A stretch of DNA of 64,000 nt, from positions 1 to 64,000 of the forward strand of contig JBLKRX010000012.1 of assembly GCA_047608075.1 (NCBI GenBank), read 5' to 3'. Positions 9,801 to 18,550 of the stretch are shown one piece after another. A program made the position numbers and the translations under genes. Each line of letters opens with the position of its first letter. Within the stretch, counting starts at the first letter, position 1. This stretch comes from Ferdinandcohnia humi_A (GTDB lineage Bacteria; Bacillota; Bacilli; Bacillales; Bacillaceae_L). The notes beneath the pieces are model-generated. The model saw only the letters and a program-made list of their open reading frames with translations, ran no database searches and was not told where the DNA came from.

Positions 9801-10142
9801 ATGAACATTCAGTGGGTAAAAGTATTTTTCGCAGCTTTTTTTGAAGTGTTTTGGGTAATTGGACTGAAACATGCAGATAGTTTTCTAGAATGGTCTGGTA
9901 CAGCCATTTCCATTTATATAAGTTTTTATATGTTAATTGCTGCCGGTAAATATCTACCCGTAGGGACGGTATATGCGGTATTTGTCGGTCTAGGAACAAC
10001 CGGTACAGTATTATCCGAAATTATCCTATTTAATGAGCCCTTACACGCAACAAAGCTAGTGTTAATACTCATCTTATTAATCGGTGTTATTGGTCTGAAA
10101 CTCGTAACGAAGGAAGAAGTGAATGAGGAGGCGAATTCATAA
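9801..10142 (+). CDS. ykkC: SMR-family guanidinium exporter subunit, YkkC-like
   Basis: About 113 residues with four membrane helices and the SMR signature (WVKVFFAAFFEVFWVIGLKHAD with the membrane-embedded glutamate in helix 1). It forms a heterodimeric proton-coupled exporter with the next gene. The start ATG follows GGGGGA by six bases; the longer upstream frame runs through the riboswitch terminator and is not real. The stop overlaps the start of ykkD by one base, so the two are co-translated. The guanidine riboswitch upstream indicates that guanidinium is the physiological substrate rather than drugs. Confidence 0.92.
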   Translation: MNIQWVKVFFAAFFEVFWVIGLKHADSFLEWSGTAISIYISFYMLIAAGKYLPVGTVYAVFVGLGTTGTVLSEIILFNEPLHATKLVLILILLIGVIGLKLVTKEEVNEEANS

Positions 10143-10456
10143 TGGATTGGATTTATCTCATTATTGCAGGGTTATTTGAAATGGCTGGTGTCGTTTCAAT
10201 CAATCGATTGCATAAAAAGAAAAACTGGCAGTCCCTTCTTTTCCTCCTCGTAACCTTTGGAGGAAGCTTTCTGTTTTTAAGCTTGGCCATGAAAACATTA
10301 CCGATGGGTACTGCCTATGCAATTTGGACAGGAATAGGAGCATCAGGCGGTGCCATATTAGGCATGATGTTCTATAATGAGCCTAAGGACTGGAAACGAC
10401 TATTTTTTATCACATTAATTATCGCCGCTGCCGTAGGGATAAAGTTAATTTCTTAA
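10142..10456 (+). CDS. ykkD: SMR-family guanidinium exporter subunit, YkkD-like
   Basis: A 104-residue, four-helix SMR protein (MDWIYLIIAGLFEMAGVVSIN..., with the conserved glutamate in GLFEMAGV and the GTAYAIWTGIGASGG loop). It starts at the stop of ykkC, so the pair is translationally coupled and probably assembles as an antiparallel heterodimer in the membrane. It is controlled by the upstream guanidine-I riboswitch and ends in a strong terminator shared with the opposing gene. Confidence 0.92.
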   Translation: MDWIYLIIAGLFEMAGVVSINRLHKKKNWQSLLFLLVTFGGSFLFLSLAMKTLPMGTAYAIWTGIGASGGAILGMMFYNEPKDWKRLFFITLIIAAAVGIKLIS

Positions 10457-10467
10457 TGTTTAGAGGA

Positions 10468-10510
10468 AAGAAGAGAGGGAGTAAAGTTCTTATACTCCCT
10501 CTCTTTAGCT
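10468..10510. terminator. Bidirectional terminator between ykkD and fdhA
   Basis: The perfect stem AAGAGAGGGAGTA / TACTCCCTCTCTT, with A and T runs on either side, separates two converging genes. Confidence 0.9.
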
Positions 10511-10513
10511 TAT

Positions 10514-11728
10514 TTACTTAACAAGGCCATGTGGATCAAGAACAAATTTTCTTGCTGCCCCTTTATCAAAATAATTATAGCCCTGTGGAGCTTCATCTAG
10601 AGAAATAACAGTTGCATTCACAGCCTTTGCAATTTGTGCTTTACCTGACAGAATTGATTTCATCAACTGATAGTGATAACGCATTACAGGCGTTTGACCA
10701 GTAACAAAGGTATGTGCTTTTGCCCACCCTAACCCAATGCGTATCTTTAATGACCCGATTTTGGCGTCATCATCAATCGCACCAGGATCTCCTGTAACAT
10801 ATAATCCCGGGATTCCAAGTCTACCACCAACAGAAGTTACCTCCATAATTGAATTAAGTACAGTTGCGGGTGCCTCGGTGTGATTCTTTCCATGGCCATG
10901 TGCCTCAAACCCTACACAGTCTATTGCACAATCTACTTCAGGAACTCCTAAAATCTGTTCTATTTGCTCACCTAAATTGTCATGTAATGAAAGGTTCACC
11001 GTTTCACAGCCAAAGCTTCTAGCTTGAGCAAGTCTTTCTTCATTTAAATCACCAACAATAACAACCGATGCTCCTAATAGTTGAGCAGAATGTGCTGCGG
11101 CTAAACCTACTGGGCCCGCTCCTGCGACATATACTGTAGACCCTGTTGTGACACCTGCGCTCACTGCTCCATGATAACCGGTAGGGAATATATCTGAAAG
11201 CATTGTTAAATCGCGAATTTTTTCCATTGCTTGATCCTTATCAGGAAATTTTAATAATTGGAAGTCTGCATAGGGAACCATTACATACTCAGATTGACCT
11301 CCAACCCATCCTCCCATATCAACATACCCATATGCTGAACCTGGTCGGTCTGGATTTACATTTAAACAAACATGGGTATCTCCTTTTTTACAGGTACGGC
11401 AACGTCCACATGCGATATTAAAGGGAACTGACACCAAGTCACCCTTTTTTAAAAATTCAACATCGCGACCAACCTCAATAATTTCTCCGGTGATCTCGTG
11501 TCCTAACACTAGCCCTGATGGTGCAGTTGTTCTTCCGCGCACCATATGCTGGTCACTTCCACAAATATTTGTTGTAACTACCTTAAGAATAACTCCATGT
11601 TCACATTTACGTCCGACATTTAACGGATTTACACCTGGACCGTCTCGTAAAACTAAATCAGGAAATCCAATATCTCTAACTTCTACTTCCCCTGGACCTA
11701 CGTAAACAACCGCTTTGTTCCCTACCAT
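10514..11728 (-). CDS. fdhA: Glutathione-independent formaldehyde dehydrogenase (zinc ADH family)
   Basis: A 404-residue zinc-dependent alcohol dehydrogenase of the formaldehyde-dismutase/FdhA branch, which oxidises formaldehyde to formate with tightly bound NAD. Catalytic zinc ligands are seen in NICGSDQHMV and GLVLGHEITGE, the structural zinc cysteines in CGRCRTCKKGDTHVC, and the Rossmann motif in AGAGPVGLAAAHSAQ. The long insert EAHGHGKNHTEAPATVLN and the C-terminal region match FdhA rather than ordinary ADH. A GGAGG site precedes the ATG. A sigma-54 promoter lies upstream and a sigma-54 activator is divergent, so expression is probably induced by an aldehyde or alcohol signal. Confidence 0.87.
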   Translation of the reverse strand: MVGNKAVVYVGPGEVEVRDIGFPDLVLRDGPGVNPLNVGRKCEHGVILKVVTTNICGSDQHMVRGRTTAPSGLVLGHEITGEIIEVGRDVEFLKKGDLVSVPFNIACGRCRTCKKGDTHVCLNVNPDRPGSAYGYVDMGGWVGGQSEYVMVPYADFQLLKFPDKDQAMEKIRDLTMLSDIFPTGYHGAVSAGVTTGSTVYVAGAGPVGLAAAHSAQLLGASVVIVGDLNEERLAQARSFGCETVNLSLHDNLGEQIEQILGVPEVDCAIDCVGFEAHGHGKNHTEAPATVLNSIMEVTSVGGRLGIPGLYVTGDPGAIDDDAKIGSLKIRIGLGWAKAHTFVTGQTPVMRYHYQLMKSILSGKAQIAKAVNATVISLDEAPQGYNYFDKGAARKFVLDPHGLVK

Positions 11729-11780
11729 AGTAAATGCCTCCTTTAGTTATTAAAAGTAAAAAGAAATCACCTATGGAAGT

Positions 11781-11797
11781 TGCAAAAAGCATGCCAA
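11781..11797 (-). promoter_or_regulatory. Sigma-54 (-24/-12) promoter of fdhA
   Basis: Read on the minus strand, TTGGCATGCTTTTTGCA matches the consensus TGGCACG-N4-TTGCA with a single difference and exact spacing. It lies about 53 bases before the fdhA start. A sigma-54 activator gene is divergently transcribed. Confidence 0.85.
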
Positions 11798-11913
11798 CGC
11801 ATTTCTTCTACTAGTTTAGAATAGTCATCAACCCTTTTGTACTTTGTATAACTATTCCTTTCCTATTAGAAGAAGCGAGTGCAAGAAAAGTGGAACAACT
11901 CATTGAGTATTTA

Positions 11914-11965
11914 CACTTGTTTCATTTTCGTACAACTTACTGTTTCACTTTGAGACATGTTTCAG
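11914..11965. promoter_or_regulatory. Putative enhancer sites for the sigma-54 activator
   Basis: Three related half-sites TGTTTCA are visible near 11919, 11941 and 11958. Two form imperfect palindromes: TGTTTCA-N3-TGAGACA (11941-11957) and TGAGACATGTTTCA (11951-11964). They lie 120-185 bases upstream of the fdhA promoter, a usual enhancer distance. Binding by the neighbouring regulator is inference. Confidence 0.5.
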
Positions 11966-12038
11966 ATTTCAGAAATATTAAGTGGGATTATATGGTATAC
12001 TTCTATAAATGTATCCAATATTAGGGGTGAAATCGTTT

Positions 12039-13787
12039 GTGGCTATCCTAAAAAAATTTGATAACTATGAAATTGTTGAGCAATCTTGGAAGCGTTGTCA
12101 AAACTTAGGTTTACATCCACTTGATCACACAAAACACATCCAACTTATAGATCAGACAGAATTACAAGAAGCAATGAAGGAGAATAAAGAGCTTATTCAT
12201 TACACATTAGAAATCTTTGAAAAATTATCTCCATTTATAAAGAAAACAGGACATGTAGCTGCTCTTATTAATGCTTCTGGCACAGTTCTGCAAACTGGTG
12301 GTGACCCTCAGTTTGAAGCAAACGCTAAACATATCAGCTTACATATCGGTGCAAATTGGAAAGAGGAATATCGAGGTACAAATGCAATGGGTGTCGCATT
12401 AATTGAACAAAAACCTATACGGATTCATGGAGAGCAGCATTTCCTTTCCGTTAACCATTTCCTTACTTGTGCAGCTAGCCCCATTTTCTCTCCAACTGGT
12501 GAACTTCTTGGTGTATTTAATATAAGTGGCAAAAAAGAGCTCTATAGTCCTCATACATTATCTCTTGTTTGTATGATAACCGACTTACTAGAGAATAAAT
12601 TTTTATTAGCTCAATCGAAAAGAGAGCATCTATTAACCATAAAAGAATTAGAAGCAGCTACAGAATCAAACCCGCACCCACTTCTCTCACTGGACAAGGA
12701 AAACAGAATTATTCGAGCTAATCGAGCCGCTAGACATATTCTTGGTGAAGATTGTATTGGAAAGGAATTTAAAAACGATAAAGGTTATCTAACTAAGACC
12801 ATTCGTGACGAAACAAATAAATATTGGCGTTCGATTGCTTTATTTAAGGACAAACATCAACCTTCTCACTCCTTTGATACTATCTGGGGTTCATGCCCAC
12901 ACATCGAAAGGGTAAAGACACTATCGAAAAAGGCATCTCAAGCAGATTTACCAGTACTATTAAACGGGGAAAGCGGAACAGGTAAAGAGTTATTCGCTAA
13001 AGCTATTCATAATGAGAGCAACCGATCATCCTACCCTTTTATGGCAGTTAACTGTGGTGCAATTCCAGACAACTTAATCGAAAGTGAACTTTTTGGATAT
13101 GAACCTGGTTCTTTTACCGGGGCAAATCGGTCAGGAAAGAAGGGAAAATTTGAGGCTGCACAAAAAGGAACCATCTTTCTCGATGAAATTGGTGATATGT
13201 CCTTGAGGGCGCAAGTTACCCTCTTAAGAGTACTTCAAGAAAAAGAAATCACACGTGTTGGAGGGATTAAAAGTATCCCAATTGATGTTCGCATTATCTG
13301 TGCAACACATAAAAATCTATCCGAAGAAATCAAACAGGGGCGGTTTAGAGCGGATCTTTATTTCCGTTTAAAAGGAATTCAAATATTATTACCTTCTCTT
13401 AGGGAACGCACTGATAAAATAGAGCTTGCTCATAAAATCCTGACTCAAATCGGTGTTAGCCCCCAGAAATTATCAAAGCAAGCACAAGAACTAATTGAAG
13501 CATATACGTGGCCAGGAAATATTCGTGAGTTAAACGGCGCTCTTACACAGGCCTCTTTTCTCGCAGAAGATGGTGAGATATATCCTGAGCATTTCCAATT
13601 GGAACATTCACATGTAAACATTGATTATAAAAACACAGCTGCTTCCATCGTTGATGCCGAAATTAACGCAATAAAGACAGCACTTGATGTTAATAGATGG
13701 AATGTAAAAAAAACAGCAGAGCAATTACAAATTTCCCGCTCTACCTTATACAGAAAACTAAAGGTGTACAATATTGAACCATCTTAA
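12039..13787 (+). CDS. Sigma-54-dependent activator, AcoR-like (GAF-AAA-Fis)
   Basis: About 582 residues. An N-terminal GAF-like sensor region (about 40-190) and a short PAS-like segment precede an AAA+ domain (about 290-510) with Walker A GESGTGKELF, the sigma-54 contact loop GSFTGA (usually GAFTGA), Walker B GTIFLDEIGD and the R-finger region. A Fis-type helix-turn-helix (NVKKTAEQLQISRSTLYRKL) ends the protein. It has no receiver domain, so it senses a small molecule directly. A GTG start with GGGGTGA at eight bases is preferred; an ATG at 12009 is the alternative. It almost certainly controls the divergent fdhA. Confidence 0.88.
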   Translation: MAILKKFDNYEIVEQSWKRCQNLGLHPLDHTKHIQLIDQTELQEAMKENKELIHYTLEIFEKLSPFIKKTGHVAALINASGTVLQTGGDPQFEANAKHISLHIGANWKEEYRGTNAMGVALIEQKPIRIHGEQHFLSVNHFLTCAASPIFSPTGELLGVFNISGKKELYSPHTLSLVCMITDLLENKFLLAQSKREHLLTIKELEAATESNPHPLLSLDKENRIIRANRAARHILGEDCIGKEFKNDKGYLTKTIRDETNKYWRSIALFKDKHQPSHSFDTIWGSCPHIERVKTLSKKASQADLPVLLNGESGTGKELFAKAIHNESNRSSYPFMAVNCGAIPDNLIESELFGYEPGSFTGANRSGKKGKFEAAQKGTIFLDEIGDMSLRAQVTLLRVLQEKEITRVGGIKSIPIDVRIICATHKNLSEEIKQGRFRADLYFRLKGIQILLPSLRERTDKIELAHKILTQIGVSPQKLSKQAQELIEAYTWPGNIRELNGALTQASFLAEDGEIYPEHFQLEHSHVNIDYKNTAASIVDAEINAIKTALDVNRWNVKKTAEQLQISRSTLYRKLKVYNIEPS

Positions 13788-13805
13788 TAGTCGGCTACTA
13801 AGAAA

Positions 13806-14036
13806 AGCGCAAGCGCCTAGGAAGAGGAACGTCAGCTAAGTTTCGCTACGTCCTGTGGCGAACGTTGACGTCAGTACTTCCTCGGAAATGCAATACATTT
13901 TCTTCATGCGATGATTATGCTGCCGGAGCTTTCCTTGTCCTGTGCAAGTTCGACAAGCAAATGTTCCGTGGTAAAAAGTCGCTTTTTGACTTGATTGCCT
14001 CTCGTATTTGACCTCGAGGGGTAGGCAGCTTGCGCT
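13806..14036. repeat. Dispersed palindromic repeat, long form (family A copy 1)
   Basis: A roughly 230-bp non-coding element bounded by AGCGCAAGC (left) and GCTTGCGCT (right), with internal blocks CGACAAGCAAATGTTC and AAAAAGTCGCTTTTTGAC. Related copies occur at 32052-32174 (about 120 bp, internally deleted) and 51147-51265 (right end lost). It looks like a small non-autonomous repeat or structured extragenic element. The open frame inside it is not a gene. Confidence 0.75.
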
Positions 14037-14082
14037 AGACAATTAAAACTATGTTCAAAATTTTAGACTTTTTTAAAGGATA

Positions 14083-14113
14083 AAAAAGGGCTATTTCAAA
14101 AATAGCCCTTTTC
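14083..14113 (-). terminator. Terminator of the small membrane protein gene
   Basis: The stem AAGGGCTATT / AATAGCCCTT is followed on the minus strand by six T residues. Confidence 0.85.
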
Positions 14114-14141
14114 AATTTCATAATTCGAATTCAAAGGTATT

Positions 14142-14444
14142 TTACCTCGTCGAAGCTCGATCAAGTTTATTTGCATCAAGCATGAGGAATATTGCAGAAA
14201 GAATGTGCATGATCATACCAACTATCGGGATCCACCCTATACAGGATGTCACAATCCCTAAAATACTCCCTGTTGTTGCTCCACCATCTTTTTTCGTTAA
14301 TACCAATGTAATAATATGAAGTACTAGCATGATTCCCAGCGGAACCCAGAAGAAACCAAGTACGATAGATCCCCCTAAAATAGGAATTCCCAAAATAGCT
14401 TCAAGCCCACCAGAAACCCATTTTAATATCCTCGAAACAGACAT
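14142..14444 (-). CDS. Small membrane protein, function unknown
   Basis: A 100-residue protein with three predicted membrane segments (around residues 14-45 and 60-90) rich in glycine and isoleucine, with a short basic and acidic tail (LDANKLDRASTR). A ribosome site (AAGGGG) precedes the ATG. I do not recognise a specific family; it resembles small Bacillus membrane proteins annotated only as hypothetical. It is a single gene with its own terminator. Codon use looks like its neighbours. Confidence 0.65.
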   Translation of the reverse strand: MSVSRILKWVSGGLEAILGIPILGGSIVLGFFWVPLGIMLVLHIITLVLTKKDGGATTGSILGIVTSCIGWIPIVGMIMHILSAIFLMLDANKLDRASTR

Positions 14445-14624
14445 CTTTTCACCCCTTTTTTTATATTTGCCACTTTCTCATAAATGCCTTTGTTGTATAT
14501 TCGGTTTACATATGACAAATTCCTCCTATTTCCGAGGAAATACTACAACAATTACTATATTGTTACTGCAACTTAGATCGTTAACTGTAATCATCTATAT
14601 AAAATATAGTACGCATCATGGAAG

Positions 14625-15530
14625 TTAATGCTGAAACTTATTTATTATCGCAAAGTAATCCCTCAAAAATGTATAAAAAAGTTTTTCGGTCGGTAGTAGC
14701 GGACGCTCACTTGGAATAATGACACCCACAGAGCGTGTTACCTGTGGATTAATAATTGGTTTCTTTACAGTTGACCTTGGCAAGCTGTCAATGAGTGTTA
14801 CCTCTGGTATTAATGTAATCCCCAATCCAGCCGAAACTAATCCCTTAATGGCATCAATATCTTCTCCCTCAAAGGATATTTTCGGCTGAAATCCTAACTG
14901 CATACAAGCCTTTTCGATAATCTCTCGCAACACATACCCTTTCGGAAACAATACAAATTGCTCGTCTATTAACTGATCTAGTCTTACTTCCTTATTTGCT
15001 ACTAATGGATGTGTAGTAGGGAATAATCCATAAATTCGATCCGTAAAAAATACTTCGCCTTTCACTTTTTTCTCGTGTGTAGGTACAGGTCCTAGTATAG
15101 CCATATCGATTTCTCCATTAATGACTCGTTCAATTAGTGAATGGTAGCCACCTTGTGATAATGAAAATTTCACCAAAGGATATTCACTACGGAAGGCAGA
15201 AATTGCTGTAGGTAAGACATATGTTGCTAGACTACTTGGAAAACCGATCCGAATTGTCCCTTGATTGGGATCTAAATACTCTTCTATCTCACGTTTTGCA
15301 TTTTCTAATACCTTCATGGCCTGCTCAACGTGTTCAAGAAATCCTCTCCCAATTGGTGTTAATTTAACATTTCTTCCCTCTCTTATAAACAATTGTACAC
15401 CTAGTTCATCCTCCAGATTAACCAATTGTCGACTTACTGCAGATTGTGCAACATGTAAAGAAAGTGCCGCTTCTGTTACATGTTCTCGTTTGGCAACCTC
15501 AATAAAATACCTTAATTGTCTTAGTTCCAT
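14625..15530 (-). CDS. gltC: LysR-type regulator, GltC-like
   Basis: A 301-residue LysR regulator. The N-terminal winged helix MELRQLRYFIEVAKREHVTEAA is nearly the same as in B. subtilis GltC, and similarity continues through EYLDPNQGT, EGEDIDAIKGLVSAGLGITLIPE and the C-terminus. GltC activates glutamate synthase (gltAB) there; here it is divergent from gdhA, so the target is probably glutamate dehydrogenase. The start MELRQL has GGGGAGA just upstream, whereas the longer frame has no site. A dyad ATCT-N7-AGAT lies between the two genes. It could be a GltC paralogue rather than the orthologue. Confidence 0.8.
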   Translation of the reverse strand: MELRQLRYFIEVAKREHVTEAALSLHVAQSAVSRQLVNLEDELGVQLFIREGRNVKLTPIGRGFLEHVEQAMKVLENAKREIEEYLDPNQGTIRIGFPSSLATYVLPTAISAFRSEYPLVKFSLSQGGYHSLIERVINGEIDMAILGPVPTHEKKVKGEVFFTDRIYGLFPTTHPLVANKEVRLDQLIDEQFVLFPKGYVLREIIEKACMQLGFQPKISFEGEDIDAIKGLVSAGLGITLIPEVTLIDSLPRSTVKKPIINPQVTRSVGVIIPSERPLLPTEKLFYTFLRDYFAIINKFQH

Positions 15531-15569
15531 TTGCTCTCCCCAAATCGTTCTCATTTTGGCATTGGTTTT

Positions 15570-15584
15570 ATCTATTATTCAGAT
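15570..15584. promoter_or_regulatory. LysR/GltC-type operator
   Basis: ATCTATTATTCAGAT is a T-N11-A dyad of the form ATCT-N7-AGAT, the pattern expected for a GltC box. It is 40 bases upstream of the gltC-like start and 117 bases before gdhA, consistent with autoregulation and activation of gdhA. Confidence 0.65.
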
Positions 15585-15700
15585 TGATTAGATTAATTAT
15601 CCATTATAAAATACACGTTAACAAGAGGTCTAAATTTTTTTAACTTTCTTTATTTTAGTAGACCAATAAAAACGCGGACTGAAAGGGTGAGTTTATATAA

Positions 15701-17086
15701 ATGGCAACACTAGAAGAGGTTGTAAGGAAACCAGGGACGCAAAGAGCAATAGATTATATAAATAAAGTATATGAGGATGTAAAAAAACGAGATCCTCATG
15801 ATTATGAATTTCATCAAGCAGTAAAAGAAATCTTCACTTCACTTATTCCCGTGTTTGCAAAACACCCTTTTTATATCGAACAGGCTGTTCTAGAAAGAAT
15901 GGTTGAACCAGAAAGGATGATTGTGTTTCGTGTACCTTGGGTAGACGATCAAGGAGTTACACATGTTAACCGTGGTTTTCGTGTTCAATTTAGCAGTGCA
16001 ATTGGACCTTACAAGGGTGGAATCCGGTTTCATCCATCTGTTAACGCAAGTGTCATAAAATTCCTAGGGTTTGAACAAATTTTTAAAAACTCTCTTACTG
16101 GGCTACCGATTGGTGGTGGGAAAGGTGGATCAGATTTCGATCCAAAGGGAAAATCCGATACTGAAATAATGAGGTTTACACAGAGCTTTATGAACGAGTT
16201 ATACCGCCATATTGGGGCTTCAATAGATGTTCCAGCCGGGGACATTGGTGTGGGTGCAAGAGAGATTGGGTATATGTTCGGACAATATAAAAAAATTCGT
16301 GGCGGATATGAGGCTGGAGTTCTTACAGGTAAAGGCGTTGGTTATGGCGGAAGCTTAGCACGCAAGGAAGCAACCGGCTATGGAACTGTATACTTTGTTG
16401 AAGAATTATTAAAAGAGAATGGTCTATCCTTTAAGGGAAGAACAGTTATCGTTTCTGGTTCAGGTAATGTTTCCATTTACGCTATTGAAAAGGCACAGCA
16501 GCTTGGTGCAAAAGTTGTTGCTTGCAGTGACTCAAATGGCTATATCTATGATAATAATGGTTTAAATCTTGAAACGATAAAACAAATAAAGGAAATAGAA
16601 AGAAACAGGATTCGCGACTATCTTACAGTACATCCACATGCTGAATATGTTGAAGGATGCTCTGGAATCTGGTCAATTCCTTGTGATATTGCATTACCAT
16701 GTGCGACACAAAATGAACTTGACAACATGGCTGCAAAAGCACTCGTTTCGAACGGTGTAAAAGCGATTGGCGAGGGAGCAAATATGCCATGTACATTAGA
16801 AGCAGTTGATATCTTTCTAAACAGCGGCGTGCTTTTCGGACCTGGTAAAGCTGTAAATGCAGGTGGCGTTGCAGTTTCAGCCCTAGAAATGGCACAAAAC
16901 AGTATGAGACTGTCATGGTCTTTTGAAGAAGTAGATGTCAAACTTCATGAAATTATGAAAACCATTTTTGAGAACAGCATGAAAGCTGCAGAAGAATACG
17001 GACATCCTGGAAATCTAGTCATAGGTGCAAACATTGCTGGCTTCTTAAAGGTGGCAGATGCAATCATTGCACAAGGGGTAATCTAA
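15701..17086 (+). CDS. gdhA: NADP-type glutamate dehydrogenase
   Basis: A 461-residue hexameric glutamate dehydrogenase of the E. coli GdhA type, catalysing 2-oxoglutarate + ammonium + NADPH to glutamate. The substrate-binding block GPYKGGIRFHPSV and catalytic-lysine block PIGGGKGGSDFDPKGKSD are present, with the nucleotide-binding fold at VIVSGSGNVSIYAIEKAQ. The length and sequence differ from the shorter catabolic RocG/GudB enzymes of Bacillus (about 424 residues), so this is the biosynthetic form. It sits divergent from a GltC-like regulator. The GAAAGGGTGAG region just upstream supplies the ribosome site. Confidence 0.93.
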   Translation: MATLEEVVRKPGTQRAIDYINKVYEDVKKRDPHDYEFHQAVKEIFTSLIPVFAKHPFYIEQAVLERMVEPERMIVFRVPWVDDQGVTHVNRGFRVQFSSAIGPYKGGIRFHPSVNASVIKFLGFEQIFKNSLTGLPIGGGKGGSDFDPKGKSDTEIMRFTQSFMNELYRHIGASIDVPAGDIGVGAREIGYMFGQYKKIRGGYEAGVLTGKGVGYGGSLARKEATGYGTVYFVEELLKENGLSFKGRTVIVSGSGNVSIYAIEKAQQLGAKVVACSDSNGYIYDNNGLNLETIKQIKEIERNRIRDYLTVHPHAEYVEGCSGIWSIPCDIALPCATQNELDNMAAKALVSNGVKAIGEGANMPCTLEAVDIFLNSGVLFGPGKAVNAGGVAVSALEMAQNSMRLSWSFEEVDVKLHEIMKTIFENSMKAAEEYGHPGNLVIGANIAGFLKVADAIIAQGVI

Positions 17087-17236
17087 ACTACTCGAAAAAT
17101 TCGTTAAGAAATGTATTCAGCCTGTTTAAATGTCGAGAAACATATGTAAACGTAAAGCCGTAAAATGAAAACTGAACATGCATTTTTCTCAAACGGCTAG
17201 ATTTGGGCTCTCAGTTACCTTCTTCTTTAACATAAT

Positions 17237-17266
17237 AAGCGCATGCCAGTGGCATGCGCTTTTGTA
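17237..17266. terminator. Terminator between gdhA side and odhB
   Basis: The strong stem AAGCGCATGCCA / GGCATGCGCTT is followed by T residues; it lies directly after odhB on the minus strand and probably acts in both directions. Confidence 0.85.
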
Positions 17267-18550
17267 TTATCCTTCTAACAATAAATCCTCTGGATCCTCT
17301 AGAAGTTCTTTTACTTTTACTAGGAACTGTACGGCATCTTTTCCATCGATGATTCTGTGGTCATATGATAATGCAATGTACATCATCGGTCTAACTTCAA
17401 CAGTATCATTCTTTTCATCAACCACGATTGGACGTTTTTGGATCTTGTGCATTCCTAAAATACCCACCTGTGGTGCATTGATAATTGGAGTTGAGTACAA
17501 TGATCCAAATGTTCCTCCGTTTGTAATTGTAAAAGTTCCACCTTGTAGGTCACTTAATCCTAATGTGTTGTTACGTGCTTTTTCAGCTAAGCGGCCAATT
17601 TCACCCTCGATTTCTGCAAAGCTTAGACGGTCAGCGTTACGTACAACAGGTACCACTAATCCTTCTTCAGCCGATACAGCAATTCCGATGTCATAGAATT
17701 TCTTAACAAGGATTTCATTACCTTGAATTTCCGCATTTAAGAAAGGATGAGCTTTAAGTGCTCCAATAACCGCTTTTGTGAAGAATGACATGAAGCCAAG
17801 CTTTACACCATGCTTTTTAAAGAAAGCATCTTTACGACGATTTCGTACATCCATCACCGCTGTCATATCTACTTCATTGAACGTTGTTAGCATTGCCGCA
17901 TTATGCTGTGCTTCAACTAATCGCTTAGCAATGGTTTGTCTACGTCTAGACATTTTAATTCTTTCAATATTTGCATCATTACTAGAAGTTGCTGGTGCTG
18001 TCATTTGCTGCTTACCCTCACTAGCTTGTTTTTGGCTATTTGATAGAGACTCCTTGTATGCCTCTACCCCCTCAACACGAACTCGACCAAGTGGATCCTT
18101 ATATGGCACTTCATTTAGATCGATTCCTAATTCCCTCGCTCTTTTTCTAGCAGCCGGTGACGCAATTGGTGGAGTTTGCTTGCCTTTTTCTTGAACCGTT
18201 TCTACTTGAGCTGGAACAGCTTCTTGCTTTTCCTCTTTTACTGGTTGAGGAGCAGGAGCTTCTGTTGCGACTTGAATTGCTTCAACAGCAGCGCTCGGTT
18301 GACTTGATTCGGTTCCGCTTTCATCTAGTTTTGCAATAACCTGACCTACCTCAACGTTATCACCTGGTTGGAATAAGAATTCCTTAATTACCCCACTAAA
18401 TTCACTATTTATTTCAACATTTACTTTATCAGTCTCTAATTCTGCGATTGATTCACCCTTGTGAACGAATTCGCCTTCCTTTTTCAACCACTCAACAATT
18501 GTTCCTTCTGTAATGGATTCAGCTAATTCAGGCACTTTAATTTCAATCAT
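17267..18550 (-). CDS. odhB: 2-oxoglutarate dehydrogenase E2, dihydrolipoyl succinyltransferase
   Basis: A 427-residue E2 core subunit. The lipoyl domain covers residues 1-75 with the modified lysine in ETDKVNVEINSE. An Ala/Pro/Glu-rich linker follows, then a peripheral-subunit binding domain (ASPAARKRARELGIDL, about 130-165) and the catalytic domain with the active-site histidine in SYDHRIIDGKDAVQF. It transfers the succinyl group from lipoate to CoA in the TCA cycle. Its start overlaps the stop of odhA by four bases (ATGA type), so the two are translationally coupled. Confidence 0.95.
   Translation of the reverse strand: MIEIKVPELAESITEGTIVEWLKKEGEFVHKGESIAELETDKVNVEINSEFSGVIKEFLFQPGDNVEVGQVIAKLDESGTESSQPSAAVEAIQVATEAPAPQPVKEEKQEAVPAQVETVQEKGKQTPPIASPAARKRARELGIDLNEVPYKDPLGRVRVEGVEAYKESLSNSQKQASEGKQQMTAPATSSNDANIERIKMSRRRQTIAKRLVEAQHNAAMLTTFNEVDMTAVMDVRNRRKDAFFKKHGVKLGFMSFFTKAVIGALKAHPFLNAEIQGNEILVKKFYDIGIAVSAEEGLVVPVVRNADRLSFAEIEGEIGRLAEKARNNTLGLSDLQGGTFTITNGGTFGSLYSTPIINAPQVGILGMHKIQKRPIVVDEKNDTVEVRPMMYIALSYDHRIIDGKDAVQFLVKVKELLEDPEDLLLEG

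Noticed and set aside
13836..14042. Open frame of 68 codons on the minus strand
   Set aside because: It lies wholly inside a dispersed palindromic repeat and has no ribosome site.
14329..14628. Plus-strand open frame of 99 codons
   Set aside because: It is antisense to the small membrane protein gene, with no ribosome site.
16618..16941. Minus-strand open frames within gdhA
   Set aside because: They are shadows of the coding strand of an unambiguous enzyme gene.
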